A stretch of 64,000 nt of DNA from Talpa occidentalis. Lineage: Eukaryota > Chordata > Mammalia > Eulipotyphla > Talpidae. The stretch covers positions 37,002,329 through 37,066,328 of the forward strand of contig NW_023601212.1 of assembly GCF_014898055.3 (NCBI RefSeq), read 5' to 3'. Positions 35,700-46,170 of this stretch are shown one piece after another; position 1 is the stretch's first letter; every line of letters begins with the position of its first letter. The translations under genes and the position numbers were made by a program. The notes below the pieces were generated by a model that made no database searches, had not been told where the DNA came from, and saw only the letters and a program-made list of their open reading frames with translations.

Positions 35700-36041
35700 A
35701 GTCAGTAATAATTTATGCCTCTCAGGAGCTTATAGTCAATATGATGAGTATTAAAAGGAATTAATCATAATGCAATAAATGCTGTGATAGGAAAGAGCAG
35801 GATGCCATGGGAATACCTGGCAGGAGCACGTTCAACAAAGTACAAAGAACAGAAGCTAAACGAGAATGTGTAAACAATAAATGAATAATTAGGAAGTAGA
35901 ACTAACTACAGTAGAGAAACCTGGCTATAAAGGAAAGAAAACAAAAAGAGCAGTGGTGGTAAAGAAAGATGAATTGTTCATATTTTAATTACATTAAATA
36001 TCATACTATTATGTGTATGTGTATACCTATACAATACATAT

Positions 36042-36526
36042 TGTTAGGGCAGGACAGGGCACAGTGCAGGTTTTCTGATCAAGCAGACCGGGTAAAGGAG
36101 GAGTCAGAGTCCTCAGTGGCTTCTGCAGGTCTTTTATTGGGATTTACCAGGCATCCAGGCATATGGCAGGCAGGGGTGCTGGGGGGCAGGGAGGCTCGCA
36201 GGCCTCCCAGCCCCCAGCAAGACTTCACTTTATCTGGGCTCTCCGACGTTCTCTGCTTCTCTCTCGGCTTCTGCTACTTCTTTCTTGGCTTCTCTTTCGG
36301 CTTCTTCTGCTCTTCTGTTCGTTCTTGGCTTCTCTTTCGGCTTCTCCTGGCATCCCCGTGACGCTGCCCTTAAAAGCACCGTCTTAGCCCAGATGAATCC
36401 CATCTACCTCTGCCCACACCCTATTCCAGGTGTCCGCTATCAGGCATGCATTCAGGACCGCAAGGATTCATCATCTATCCTGATGGCGGGAGGGCAGAAA
36501 AGTCTGATATTTTTCCTTACCCTACA
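36042..36526 (-). repeat. 3' LTR of the small LTR element
   Basis: 485 bp; its outer end starts TGTTAGGGC instead of TGTAGGGTC, a difference from the other LTR. AATAAA is on the minus strand (complement of 36132-36137). It contains runs of AGAAGCCGA-like short repeats in the minus-strand reading. Confidence 0.88.
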
Positions 36527-37281
36527 GTCCACCCCCTCAGGGCTTTCTGCCATATAGTCTTCATATATACAATTTTCTTAGGAAACAAACAATGCAGCCA
36601 TGGCCCACAAAAGCAAATACATCACAAAATCACAATACAACAGAACACAAATAAGTCCAGGCAGGGCACCAACCTAGTGGCAAAAGACAATTATTGGTAC
36701 CAGCAGATGAGCCACCAAATCTGCTGCCGAAGGCACTGCTCATACGAGGGAGGGGAACCACTCATGGCATCTACTATAACACACCAGGAGCCGTCAGGCT
36801 TCCTGGCCTTTTCTGGATGTAGTCTCAGCTACAAGCCACACACAGCATCCACCCCCAGGATGCACTCACTCTGGCGATTCTATACTGTTGGGGGTAATCA
36901 CCAACCCCCAGGGTTTCTGTCTGCAGTCGCTCCAACATTCGGCTTTCATAGCCACCAATGCGACTCGCAGACCCCTGCACTAGGGCCAACCCACAGCACA
37001 AGCACATGGGTTGGGGATCCTTGGATATAAACTCTACATTTGGCTTGAGCTCCACCCCAAGCCACGTTCCCCACCCGTCGCCCAAGGACAGGTTCCTCAG
37101 CTCCTCACCCTCACTCGACAATGAGCAGGGCATCACCCACAGGTGATTTTACGAGACTCACTGGCCTCCCTCAGCTTACTTAGTGCTTAACAGCCACTCA
37201 GAGCTTCCCAAACTTAGCATCAGCACCAGTTTTTGCCTTCTCAGTTGGCTTTTCTCCTCTGCCTAGCTGCTGGGCACACAC

Positions 37282-37357
37282 AGGCTGCTTTTGGCCATCA
37301 AGGCCCACTGGCCACCCCCAGGCTGCTTTTGGCCATCAAGGCCCACTGGCCACCCCC
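37282..37357. repeat. 38-bp perfect tandem duplication in LTR element interior
   Basis: Two identical units at 37282-37319 and 37320-37357, each starting AGGCTGCTTTTGGCCATCAA. Confidence 0.96.
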
Positions 37358-37717
37358 AGATTCCCAAAAAAAAACATAACCTGCCAAGGTCCTCCGCCTT
37401 CTGGCGGGATTGTCAGCCCAAGTCCATTAGTCCAAGTCTGTTGGCCTCTCCCTGCATCAGCACTGGTGAGCTCCGAATCGGGGTCCTCTCTTCCCCGACG
37501 ATTCTTGCTGCCTCGGGGGTCATTGGCTGGTCCTCTTGGGGGTTGTTGGCTGGTCCTCTCGGGCGTTTCCTCCATGTGAGGTCTCCTCCCGCAGCTCCCG
37601 GATCTTGTCCATCCATCGTCGTCACAGGGAAACACAGTCTGTTACTCCTTAGTCGCTCCAGGTCTTCGGAGGGCTCCATACCCGTCAACATGGATCATCT
37701 TGCCGACTTACGCCAAT

Positions 37718-38189
37718 TGTAGGGTCAGGAATGGGCCACAGTGCAGGTTTTCTGATCCAGCAGACCAGGTAAAGGTGGAGTCAGAGTCCTCAGTGGCTTC
37801 TGCAGGTCTTTTATTGGGATTTACCAGGCATCCAAGTATATGGCAGGCAGGGGTGCTGGGGGGCCGGGAGGCTCGCAGGCCTCCCAGCCCCCAGCAAGTC
37901 TTCATTCTCTCTGGGTTCTCCGGCGTTCTCTGCTTCTCTCTCGGCTTCTGCTTCTCTTTCGGCTTCTTCTGCTCATCTGTTCATTCTTGGCTTCTCTTTC
38001 TGCTTCTCCTGGCGTCCCCATGACGCTGCCCTTAAAAGCACCGTCTCAGCCCAGGTGAATCCCATCTACCTCTGCCCACACCCTGTTCCAGGTGCCCGCC
38101 ATCAGGCATGCATTCAGGACCGCAAGGATCCATCATCTATCCTGATGGCGGGAGGGCAGAAAAGCCTGACATTTTTCCTTACCCTACAC
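37718..38189 (-). repeat. 5' LTR of the small LTR element
   Basis: 472 bp, from TGTAGGGTCAGG to CCCTACA. On the minus strand it has a GCTTTTAAGGGC TATA-like box and AATAAA (complement of 37810-37815), followed by the LTR end and the primer-binding-like site. Confidence 0.88.
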
Positions 38190-38380
38190 ATATACATATA
38201 TATATATATCATTATATAGTATAAAGGATAAAAGACATGATTATGTTTAAACACCAACAAGGAATGGTAGAGGAGAAAAGCTGTAACAGTAACAAAGAAG
38301 GTAACTAAGAAAAGGTTCCTGGGAGCAAAATGAATGTATAGGTGAAAAGATTAGCACTGTTTGGGAAAAAGGACAACTTA

Positions 38381-38632
38381 CCCCCCACCCCAAAGATTTA
38401 TTTATTTATTTATTGGAAAGAAGTGTGTATTTTATTTTATTTATTTATTTTATGTATAATTTTTTTTATTTTTATATTCCCCATACAATTGCGACCCCCT
38501 TATTTTGACCCCAATCCCTCCCCTCCCTGCCCCCGCCCCACCTCATAGAGTGTCTCTGGTTCATAGTTGTTTGTTGATTTTGATTTTTACTTTCTTATAG
38601 TTATTCTTTTTCCTGGTCTCTTTAAGTTTTCT
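38381..38632 (-). mobile_element. Short 5'-truncated L1 with extra 3' sequence
   Basis: About 180 bp (38455-38632) match the 3' UTR of the young L1 (from its ORF2 stop through CCCATACAATTGC in plus-strand reading). Beyond the L1 end, 38381-38454 holds two A-rich tracts, one ending AAATAAATAAATCTTTGGGG (minus strand). The duplication AGGACAACTTA is at 38370-38380 and 38633-38643. Confidence 0.82.
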
Positions 38633-39054
38633 AGGACAACTTATTTTTGTAAAAGGAGGAAAGGATAAAAAAATGAGTATAGAAGGTAATAAATATAATG
38701 GCAAAGAGACAAAAACACAAGTTTCTGTTTTCTTTGTGAAGAGTTTCTCCATGTGAATATGTTAACAATTTATAACTGGCCTAGCTTTCTTGGCCTACTC
38801 AGAAAAAATTGTACTGTGAAAATGCAACGATGAATGATAGGTGACATTATAATTTCAGTTATTTTAACCTTCAGTGAGTTCAGTATTACATATAATATAC
38901 AGAAGTGATATTTTCCAGATGAGCAGTTTGTATTCTAATGGCACGAATGTCTATGTCCTATGGAGAGAAAGAGGAACAAAGAATAGCTGAGTGCTTATTG
39001 TTTTAAGATTTATATAGAACAGGAACTAAAAATGTAAGGATCAGATTAGATAGA

Positions 39055-39205
39055 GTTGGGTCCACCATGTACTCTTAACTTATCAAGGCCTGGTTTCCTC
39101 ATCCATAAAGCATAAATAATATGGTATTAAATGAGAGAATATTAAAAAGCACCAGCACAGTGCCAGCAGAGAGTAAGTGCTGCATCAATGTTAGCAAATA
39201 TGTAA
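39055..39205 (+). mobile_element. MIR (ancient mammalian SINE)
   Basis: Phrases GGTTTCCTCATCCATAAAGC, ATTAAATGAGAGAATATT, CAGCACAGTGCCAGCAGAG and AGTAAGTGCTGCATCAATGT follow the MIR consensus as I remember it. Confidence 0.72.
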
Positions 39206-39429
39206 TTATTCAAATCAAAAGTATGAAGATGAATAGTGGGAGCGGGACCAAAAAAAGGGCAAGAAACCTCAGGGACACAGGTAAAATTCTTAGGTAAAAA
39301 GGTTCAACATACTGGTTACAGGTTAGAAACAGGGGTGCGTACCAGAAAAATAAAGACAGAATATTGTCTATGAGTAATATCAGTCCTATAATACATTTCA
39401 ATTCTTCAAATTCTCAACATACTCTTTAC

Positions 39430-39612
39430 CTCCTTGCCAAGCAGTTCGCATACAGCTTTATGATTCTTCAAAGCATCTTGAATTGTCTGGATTTGCATAG
39501 AAACTGCTGACAGTACAGATTCTTCCAGTCTATTGAATTCATCAAAACAACCCCAGGCTCCACACTTCACCAAACCAACAAATATTCGTCCCATTGACTT
39601 CACATCGATGCC
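39430..39612 (-). CDS. DYNC2H1: DYNC2H1 exon e10 (AAA1 Walker B, ~res. 1718-1778)
   Basis: 183 nt, 61 codons, starting [18 protein letters not shown]. It carries the AAA1 Walker B element [12 protein letters not shown], with the Asp and Glu needed for Mg-ATP hydrolysis, and the QIQTIQDAL helix. Acceptor TTATTTTTAAG, donor GTAAAG. The upstream intron (39613-40789) holds two SINEs. Confidence 0.98.
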
Positions 39613-39838
39613 CTTAAAAATAACAGCAAAAACTATATTCAGGAAAAAAAAAAACTAAAATCTTAAATAATAATTTAATATTTCAGGCCATTGACCACTA
39701 AAAATGTTGTTTCACCCATCTATCTCTTCTGCTCTTTTTAAAATAGACATTAAATAGCCACTCTTTCAAAATCCAGGGTGGTTTCACGGAATAAACAAAA
39801 ATGTACGTGTGAAAGTGTTTTTAAAAGTATAAAGACTA

Positions 39839-40101
39839 GGGCCTCCCTGGTGGCGCAGGCGGTTGAACACAGCGCTGTGAAGCTGTCCACAGCTTCCGTA
39901 GTGCGGGTTCGATCCTGGCAGACCACGGAGATACACACATGGCTCAGCAGACCTCTCCTGAGTCCCTCGCTGCTACCCTCAGCAGTGTATTTCAGTCAGT
40001 CTGCCTGTTCTGTTCTCCACTCTGTCTCTAGTGAATCCTCTCACCCTCACACACATCTGGCCTATACCCTAATTCTTGTATAAATAAATAATTTTTTTAA
40101 A
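39839..40101 (+). mobile_element. tRNA-derived SINE
   Basis: Full copy, GGGCCTCCCTGGTGGCGCAG to AATAAATAATTTTTTT. Flanks AAAAGTATAAAGACT and AAAAGTATACAGCTT are diverged duplications. Confidence 0.92.
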
Positions 40102-40279
40102 AAAGTATACAGCTTAACAAATACAAGATTCTGCTTAGTTGTTCTTTAAATTGAAATAGAATTTCTACCCAAAATATTTCGAAAATGGAAATTCATTGCA
40201 AATTTAAGATTTTTCCTTTTATATTCACTATTCTCCCTGTAAAAACATTTTTGACACGCTAACATAAATCTTCATTCTG

Positions 40280-40560
40280 GGGGGCCTCCCTGGTGGCACA
40301 GCAGTTGAGCACTGGGTTGCAAAGCTGCCTGCAGCCTCTGCAGTGCTGGTTCGATCCCTGGCCGCTGGGCGAGGGTCCCACATGGCCCCCAGACCTCTCC
40401 TGCCACCTGCTGCTCCCCTCAGCAGTGTACTTCGTCAGTCTGCCTGTTCTGCTCTCTGCTCTGGCTCTGGTGAATTCTCTCACTCTCCCGCGCTTCTGAC
40501 TGTACCCAGTGCTTGTATAAATAAATACAATAAATCTTTAAAAAAATAAAAATTAAAAAA
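40280..40560 (+). mobile_element. tRNA-derived SINE, GACTGTACCCAGTGC subfamily
   Basis: Full copy flanked by AAATCTTCATTCTG (40266-40279 and 40561-40574). It carries the CTGGCTCTGGTGAATTCTC and GACTGTACCCAGTGCTTG variants. Confidence 0.94.
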
Positions 40561-40789
40561 AAATCTTCATTCTGTACTTAAAATTATTTCTCTACAATAC
40601 TTGTCTTTAGAAGTTGGAGGACCATACTACATGTAATCTTTCTCCCATTTTCAAATGAAACATTCTGTTTTGAAGAAATTTAAAAGTAAAGTGATTTTAA
40701 AATTGAATATTTCATATATAAGTACACAAAGACTAATCCAAACATACAATTAAAGTACTCTAATACAGTTTGATAATTATTCATTCTAC

Positions 40790-40972
40790 CTCATCACAAT
40801 TAAAAACTAAAACTTGTCTTCCAAGAAGTCCCCCTAGAGCCTTTACTGATTCTGTTTTTCCAGTTCCAGCTGGGCCGTAAGGATTTCCTCCAAGTCCCAT
40901 CTTCATAGCTTGAGTGAGAGTCAAGTAGCACTTGTCTGTCAGTGGAGTGTAAACCAGCTTGGGAGCATTACC
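40790..40972 (-). CDS. DYNC2H1: DYNC2H1 exon e9 (AAA1 P-loop, ~res. 1657-1717)
   Basis: 183 nt, 61 codons. It holds the AAA1 Walker A motif [10 protein letters not shown] inside [18 protein letters not shown], the main ATP-hydrolysis site of the motor, and ends [10 protein letters not shown]. The catalytic Lys and Thr are present. Acceptor TGTGTGTAG, donor GTAGAA. The upstream intron (40973-42181) has no repeat except a strong AT-rich inverted repeat at 41928-41964. Confidence 0.98.
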
Positions 40973-41927
40973 CTACACACAGGAAAAGAAAGTTCCAACA
41001 TTCAGGTTCCATTCAACATGTACAAATACTGGCATCATGATAGAGTCTATTAAAAAGCTAAAAAGGTAGACAACAGGACAAAGGTTTAACATAGAAAAGT
41101 GTTCAAAATATATTTTTAGTGAAAGAAACTTACTAAAAGCACAAACTGAAATTAAACTTAGTTATCTCTCAAGTATATATTTTATTCCATCTTTAATTAA
41201 TATGTTGCTAGGCTTTCAACCTTCTCTTAATGACATAAAGATATACTTGTAAGGCAAACAAATCCAAAACTAAAATTATACAATAGTCATTCTATGTCAA
41301 ATCTTAAAATTTATGTAAAATATTTCCAAGACTCTGATGATCTTCATAAATCTGAACTACTCTAGAGATTAAAAGTGTAATTACTTTGGAAATTTCTTAC
41401 AAAACTAATAATTTTAACTTTTCAAATAATTATCAAAATGTCCACTAAAATTTAGGAAAAACAGATTCCAATTCCAATGGCAGTGTAGAGCTTGTCCTTA
41501 ATTTAGGTGGACACATTTGTGTCTGAAAATACATTTCCTTTTTGAAAGAGCCAGCTGCAACTTCCCTGACATGTTTATTAGAAAAATTATCAAATATACT
41601 CTGAAGTCTAATTCACTATGAAAGAAAAAACAAAGAGGATACAGCTAGATTTTTTGAGAATAGATTATATGAGTTAGGTTATTTAAAATTCTTTTACCTC
41701 ACAAACTGAAAACATTTCACAAACATATTTTGGCATATTTACAATTGCACTAAGTTTGGCTTCATACAAGGAAACACAAACTAAGCTGCTTCTATTGAAG
41801 TAGCCTATATTTAATTCTCCTTAGATTGAAAATACACTTCAAATTTTATACCAACGCTATACCAAGAAACAGTACATTAAGAGAATTCCTGAAACACTAA
41901 CTTTTAACATTTTTATAAATAATTATT

Positions 41928-41964
41928 TTCATTTTATACAATATCTTATATTGTATAAAATGAA
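41928..41964. repeat. AT-rich inverted repeat (17-bp stem, 3-nt loop)
   Basis: CATTTTATACAATAT (41930-41944) is followed after CTT by its exact reverse complement (41948-41962), with two more pairs outside. Related ATTTTATACAATATT copies follow at about 41990-42020. Confidence 0.93.
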
Positions 41965-42181
41965 TATTTTATTTTATTTTTAGACAATATTCATTTTATA
42001 CAATATTTTATACAATATTAATTCCATTTTATACATCTTTTAAATTATGAAACAGAAAGCAGAAACACACTAAAATTTTTGAAACCTGAAACTGAAATAA
42101 AAATAATTTCTTTATTGAAAGTAAATTTATTTTAAAATAAATTCTAACTAGAAAAATAAAACAATCTAGCAGAAGTCATAC

Positions 42182-42387
42182 CTGATATTCATAAGTATAC
42201 TGAAGTTCAGAATCCACCATTTGAACATAACATGTGTGATCACTTTTCATATAGAATCTAACTTGTTTTTTCCAAGCCCAGTCTTCAGTAGTATGAACTT
42301 GAACTTGGTTTAACTGCTTCACCACATCAATATTATGAATAATATCAAGAATTAATGCTTTAAGTTTAAGTTCCAGAATCCCAGATT
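42182..42387 (-). CDS. DYNC2H1: DYNC2H1 exon e8 (linker to AAA1, ~res. 1588-1656)
   Basis: 206 nt: two bases finish a Glu, then 68 codons. It contains VHTTEDWAWKKQVRFYMKSD and ends LQYTYEYQ, the conserved linker end that packs on AAA1. Acceptor TTTGTGTACAG, donor GTATGA. The upstream intron (42388-46019) holds four SINEs; 42881-43520 and 44650-45170 show nothing I can identify. Confidence 0.97.
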
Positions 42388-42599
42388 CTGTACACAAACA
42401 AAAAGAATTGTACAAAGTGTTAGCCTATGACATGCGCTTTATGATTATATGTATACAGGTGATTTTGTAATGAATTTAAATGGTAATTTCATAATACATT
42501 TGACTGATAATGTAAATGGAAATATGTATTTTTCTATATATAATATAAATGCAAACCAAAAAAGATTTAGATCTACCAGAAATAAGAATTTTGAGTGTG

Positions 42600-42864
42600 G
42601 GGCCTCCCCTGGTGGCGCAGCGGTTGAGCGCTGGGCTGCAAAGCTGTCTGCAGCACCAGTTCGATCCCTGGCCACTGGCGAGGGTCCCACATGGTGCGAC
42701 AGACCTCTTCTGCCACACCCGCTGCTCCCCTCAGCAGTGTATTTCATCAGTCTGCCTGTTCTGCTCCCCACTTTGGCTCTGGTGAATTCTCTCACCCTCC
42801 CGCGCTTCTGACTATACCCAGTGCTTGTATAAATAAATAAATAAAAATCTTTAAAAAAAAAAAA
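42600..42864 (+). mobile_element. tRNA-derived SINE, GACTGTACCCAGTGC subfamily
   Basis: Full copy flanked by AAGAATTTTGAGTGTG at 42584-42599 and 42865-42880 (identical, 16 bp), so a young insertion. The end reads GACTATACCCAGTGC. Confidence 0.95.
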
Positions 42865-43527
42865 AAGAATTTTGAGTGTGAAAACACAGTGGGAGAGGGA
42901 TTCTGGTGCCTTCCTCAAGAGAGTAAGCACAGTACAGCCTGTCTCTTCCTCTGAATGCAGGCATCTTCTGTATATGCACTGAACTGTTCTTTAAGATTCT
43001 GAAAAGTAAAGAGTATGAGGCAAATTGGGAGGGAAGATCAGAATTAGAAGAGCCACCAAATCAGTGGTGAATTTAATATTTTCTTTTTTGTTCCCTCTCT
43101 GGTATTTCCAAGCCTGAACCCAATGCAGCCAGAAATTCAGATTAGTACAGAGAGACTAGGAGAAGACCTCAAGTTCAGATTTGGAGTCAAAAAAGAAGTC
43201 TCATTATAGCTACAGCACTTGCAGCTTAGACCCAGAAATGTCTAAAACTCTGAGGAAAGGCACCTACCTCTGAAATCAGAGGAGCTTTGATCATAAAAGA
43301 GTAAGACAAACAGTAATTGATGTTTTTCTTGCTGGGTTCTCCCATCAATTGGCTCAGGTTATGGGCAACTGTCTCAGAAAGTGTGCAGTTGAGTAGAGCA
43401 TATGAAACCCCAGACCCATGATCAGAGCATCACAAGGGGAACCGAGTGGAAATACAAAATACTTGGAATATAAAATAATACTTGGAATATCATCCAGAGG
43501 AAGCAGATTAAAAAAATAACCCCCATT

Positions 43528-43805
43528 GGGCCTCCCCTGGTGGCGCAGGCGATTGAGCCCTGCACTATGAAGCTGTCCGCAGCCTCTGCAGCACCGGTTA
43601 GATCCCAGTCAGCCGGCGAGGGTCCCACATGGGGCAGCAGACCTTTCCTGTCTCACCGGCTGCTCGCCTCAGCAGTGTATTTCGATCCATCTGCCTGTTC
43701 TGTTCCCCGCTCTGTCTCTGGTGAATCCTCACCCTCCCGCGCATCTGGCCTGTACCCCGGTTCTTGTATAAATAAATAAATAAATATTTAACAAAATATT
43801 TTTTT
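43528..43805 (+). mobile_element. tRNA-derived SINE
   Basis: Full copy, GGGCCTCCCCTGGTGGCGCA to AATAAATAAATAAATATTT. Flanks AAATAACCCCCATT and AAATGACCCCTGTA are diverged duplications. Confidence 0.9.
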
Positions 43806-44003
43806 TTTTAAATGACCCCTGTAAACTTTCTTATGAACTCCCTGGGTTCACTCTCCAGCTGTGCAGAAGATAGCGTCCTAACTAGCTAACTAGACATTTA
43901 GAGAAATGTCCACTAGGTGGAACACAGTGGGAGAGATCAGGTTCTGAAGACTGAAATAGAACTGATGTGACAAGAACCAATACCCACAAAAAGGAATTTT
44001 TTT

Positions 44004-44291
44004 TTTAAGATTTATTTTTTTAATTAATTAATTTATTTATTTATACAAGCACTGGGTACAGTCAGAAGTGCGGGAGGGTGAGAGAATTCACCAAAGCCAG
44101 AGCGGGGAGCAGAGCAGGCAGAAGGACCGAAGTACACTGCTGAGGGGAGCAGCAGGCGGCAGGAGAGGTCTGCGCGCCATGTGGGACCCTCCTCCGGTGG
44201 CCGGGGAGCAGCCCGGGATGGAACCGGCACCGCAGAGGCCGCAGGCAGCTTCGCAACCCAGCGCTCAACCGCTGCGCCACCGGGGAGGCCC
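44004..44291 (-). mobile_element. tRNA-derived SINE, long variant
   Basis: Reverse copy with the extra GGCTGCTCCCCGGCCAC stretch (minus strand). AAAAAGGAATTTTTTT occurs on both sides (near 43988 and 44293). Confidence 0.93.
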
Positions 44292-45192
44292 CAAAAAGGA
44301 ATTTTTTTTCTCCAAGGAATTTTCAGCCTAAATTCAAAAGGATTAATTGCTAAAATAAAAATTTTAATACTATCCAGAGGATTTAAATAAGATTCACACA
44401 AATAACACAGTATTTAAAATGTCCAAGTAATAATCCAAAATCATTTAAGATGCAAAAACAAAAAGAAAATCTCAATTCACATAAGGCAAGACAATCCACA
44501 GGTGCCAGTGCTGAGAAGACACAAATGGTGGAGCTACTTGTAAAACACTTTAATGCACTGCTATAAAAGTGCTCCAAGAAGTAACAATGAACACTTAAAA
44601 TAAATGGGAAAACATGATGTTTCCACACACACACACAAATATGAAAAATTAAATGGAACTTTTATTAGAACTGAAAAATTTTAAAAAGGAGGAAAAAAAT
44701 TACTGGCTGGGTTAAACCAAGACACAGAAATAACAGAAGAAAGAGTCAGGGAAAGAGTCAGTGGAGCAAGACAAATTATCCAACCTGAACTGTTTAGAAA
44801 AAATTTAAATGAAAAAACAGAGCTTCTGGGTCCTGTGGATCAATGTTGAATGGTCTAACATTCATGGCATGAAAGACTCAGAATAGAAAAAAGATAATAA
44901 TGCAGAAAAAATAGTTGAAGAAGTAATAGCTGACAACACCCAACTTTTAGTGAAAAACATAAACCTATAGACTCAAGTTCAATAAACTCCCAAAAAGACT
45001 AAAGGCAATGGAACCCATGGCCAGATACATCATAATCAAAATACTGAAAGCTAAGAAAAAAGGAGTCTCAAAAGGAGCCAGAGAAAAATAAAAGTAATAG
45101 GAGAACAATCATTCAATGATTGTGGACTCCTATTCTGAAAACATGGGAGTCAAAATGAAGTGGGACACCATTTTAAAAGATCTGTACATCCA

Positions 45193-45469
45193 GGGCCTCC
45201 CCGGTGGTGCAGCAGTTGAGCACTGGGTTGGCGAAGCTGCCCGCAGCCTCTGCAGTGCCAGTTTGATCCCCAGCTGCTCCCCGGCCACCGAAGGAGGGTC
45301 CCACATGGCCCACAGACCTCTCCTGCCGCCCACTGCTCCCCTCAGCAGTGTACTTCGGTCCTTCTGCCTGCTCTGCTCCCCGCTCTGGCTCTGGTGAATT
45401 CTCTCACCCTCCTGCGCTTCTGACTGTACCCAGTGCTTGTATACATAAATAAATCTTTAAAAAAAAAAA
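45193..45469 (+). mobile_element. tRNA-derived SINE, long variant
   Basis: Full copy flanked by ATCTGTACATCCA (45180-45192 and 45470-45482). Contains CAGCTGCTCCCCGGCCAC. Confidence 0.94.
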
Positions 45470-46019
45470 ATCTGTACATCCAGCAACATATTGGGTAGAG
45501 TTCAGAAATAAAGGTGAAATACATTCTCAGATGAAGAAAATCTATGAGGATTCATGACCTCAAACTGCTCTAAAACAAACACTATAAAGAAAGTTCTTTA
45601 AACAGGACAATGATACCAGGAGAAAATGCGGAGCATCAGAATGTGCTAACAGAAGTGGTAAGCATCTACATAAATGTAGGCTGTCCTCTTGAGTCCTTTA
45701 AAGTATGTTTAATGGTTAACAGCAAAAATTATAACAAAACTTCACAGGATTTTCAATGTACATAGAGGTATCTAAATGACAACTACAACATAAAAAGGGG
45801 AGAATGAAAAATCCTATATGATGGTAAGGCTTTTACATTCCATTTAAAATAGTATATTATTTACTCTAAGTATAATATAAAAAGTTAAGTACCTATGTTG
45901 TAATTCTGAGAATAACCTCCAAATTGGATGGATGAACACAATAGGTACACTAAGATAAAATATAAAAAAAGTTCACATAGTCCAAAAGTAGGCAGAACAG
46001 GCAAGATTTTTTTCCATAC

Positions 46020-46170
46020 CTGTATTCCCTGGATCCTCCGAACTTGTATCGATGTTAGTATAGTGCTCTAACTTATTCACCAGTTGTGTTTCAATCTGAT
46101 GAAGACTATGATCTTTGATAGCATTCTCTATATCTTCAGTGAATTTAATCTGCTCTGCCAAACATAATAT
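46020..46170 (-). CDS. DYNC2H1: DYNC2H1 exon e7 (linker, ~res. 1538-1588)
   Basis: 151 nt encoding ILCLAEQIKFTEDIENAIKD through TSSEDPGNT plus one base. Acceptor TATTCAATAG, donor GTATGG. The upstream intron (46171-55279, 9.1 kb) is the longest in the window because it carries a full-length old L1 and a SINE. 53316-54190 and 54450-55279 show no gene or recognisable repeat. Confidence 0.96.

Larger units (their letters stand above)
36042..38189 (-). mobile_element. Small LTR retroelement with two LTRs, non-autonomous
   Basis: Structure on the minus strand: 5' LTR (38189-37718, 472 bp), about 1.19 kb internal region, 3' LTR (36526-36042, 485 bp). The flanking 5-bp duplication is CATAT (36037-36041 and 38190-38194). 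Just inside the 5' LTR lies TGGCGTAAGTCGGCAAGAT, close to the tRNA-Ser 3' end complement with one extra base. A purine-rich GAGGGGGTGGA precedes the 3' LTR. The interior has only small ORFs (largest 99 aa) and no recognisable gag, pol or env, so it would need another element's proteins. Confidence 0.9.

Noticed and set aside
36446..37030. 194-residue ORF in the LTR element interior (plus strand)
   Set aside because: It is antisense to the element, crosses the LTR boundary and shows no known domain.
37413..37691. 92-residue minus-strand ORF just after the primer-binding-like site, in the gag position
   Set aside because: The position fits a gag start, but I see no matrix, capsid or zinc-knuckle motif; not called as a gene.
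42600..42680. tRNA-like sequences with A and B boxes
   Set aside because: They are SINE heads linked to the SINE body and tail, not separate tRNA genes; no complete cloverleaf was evident.
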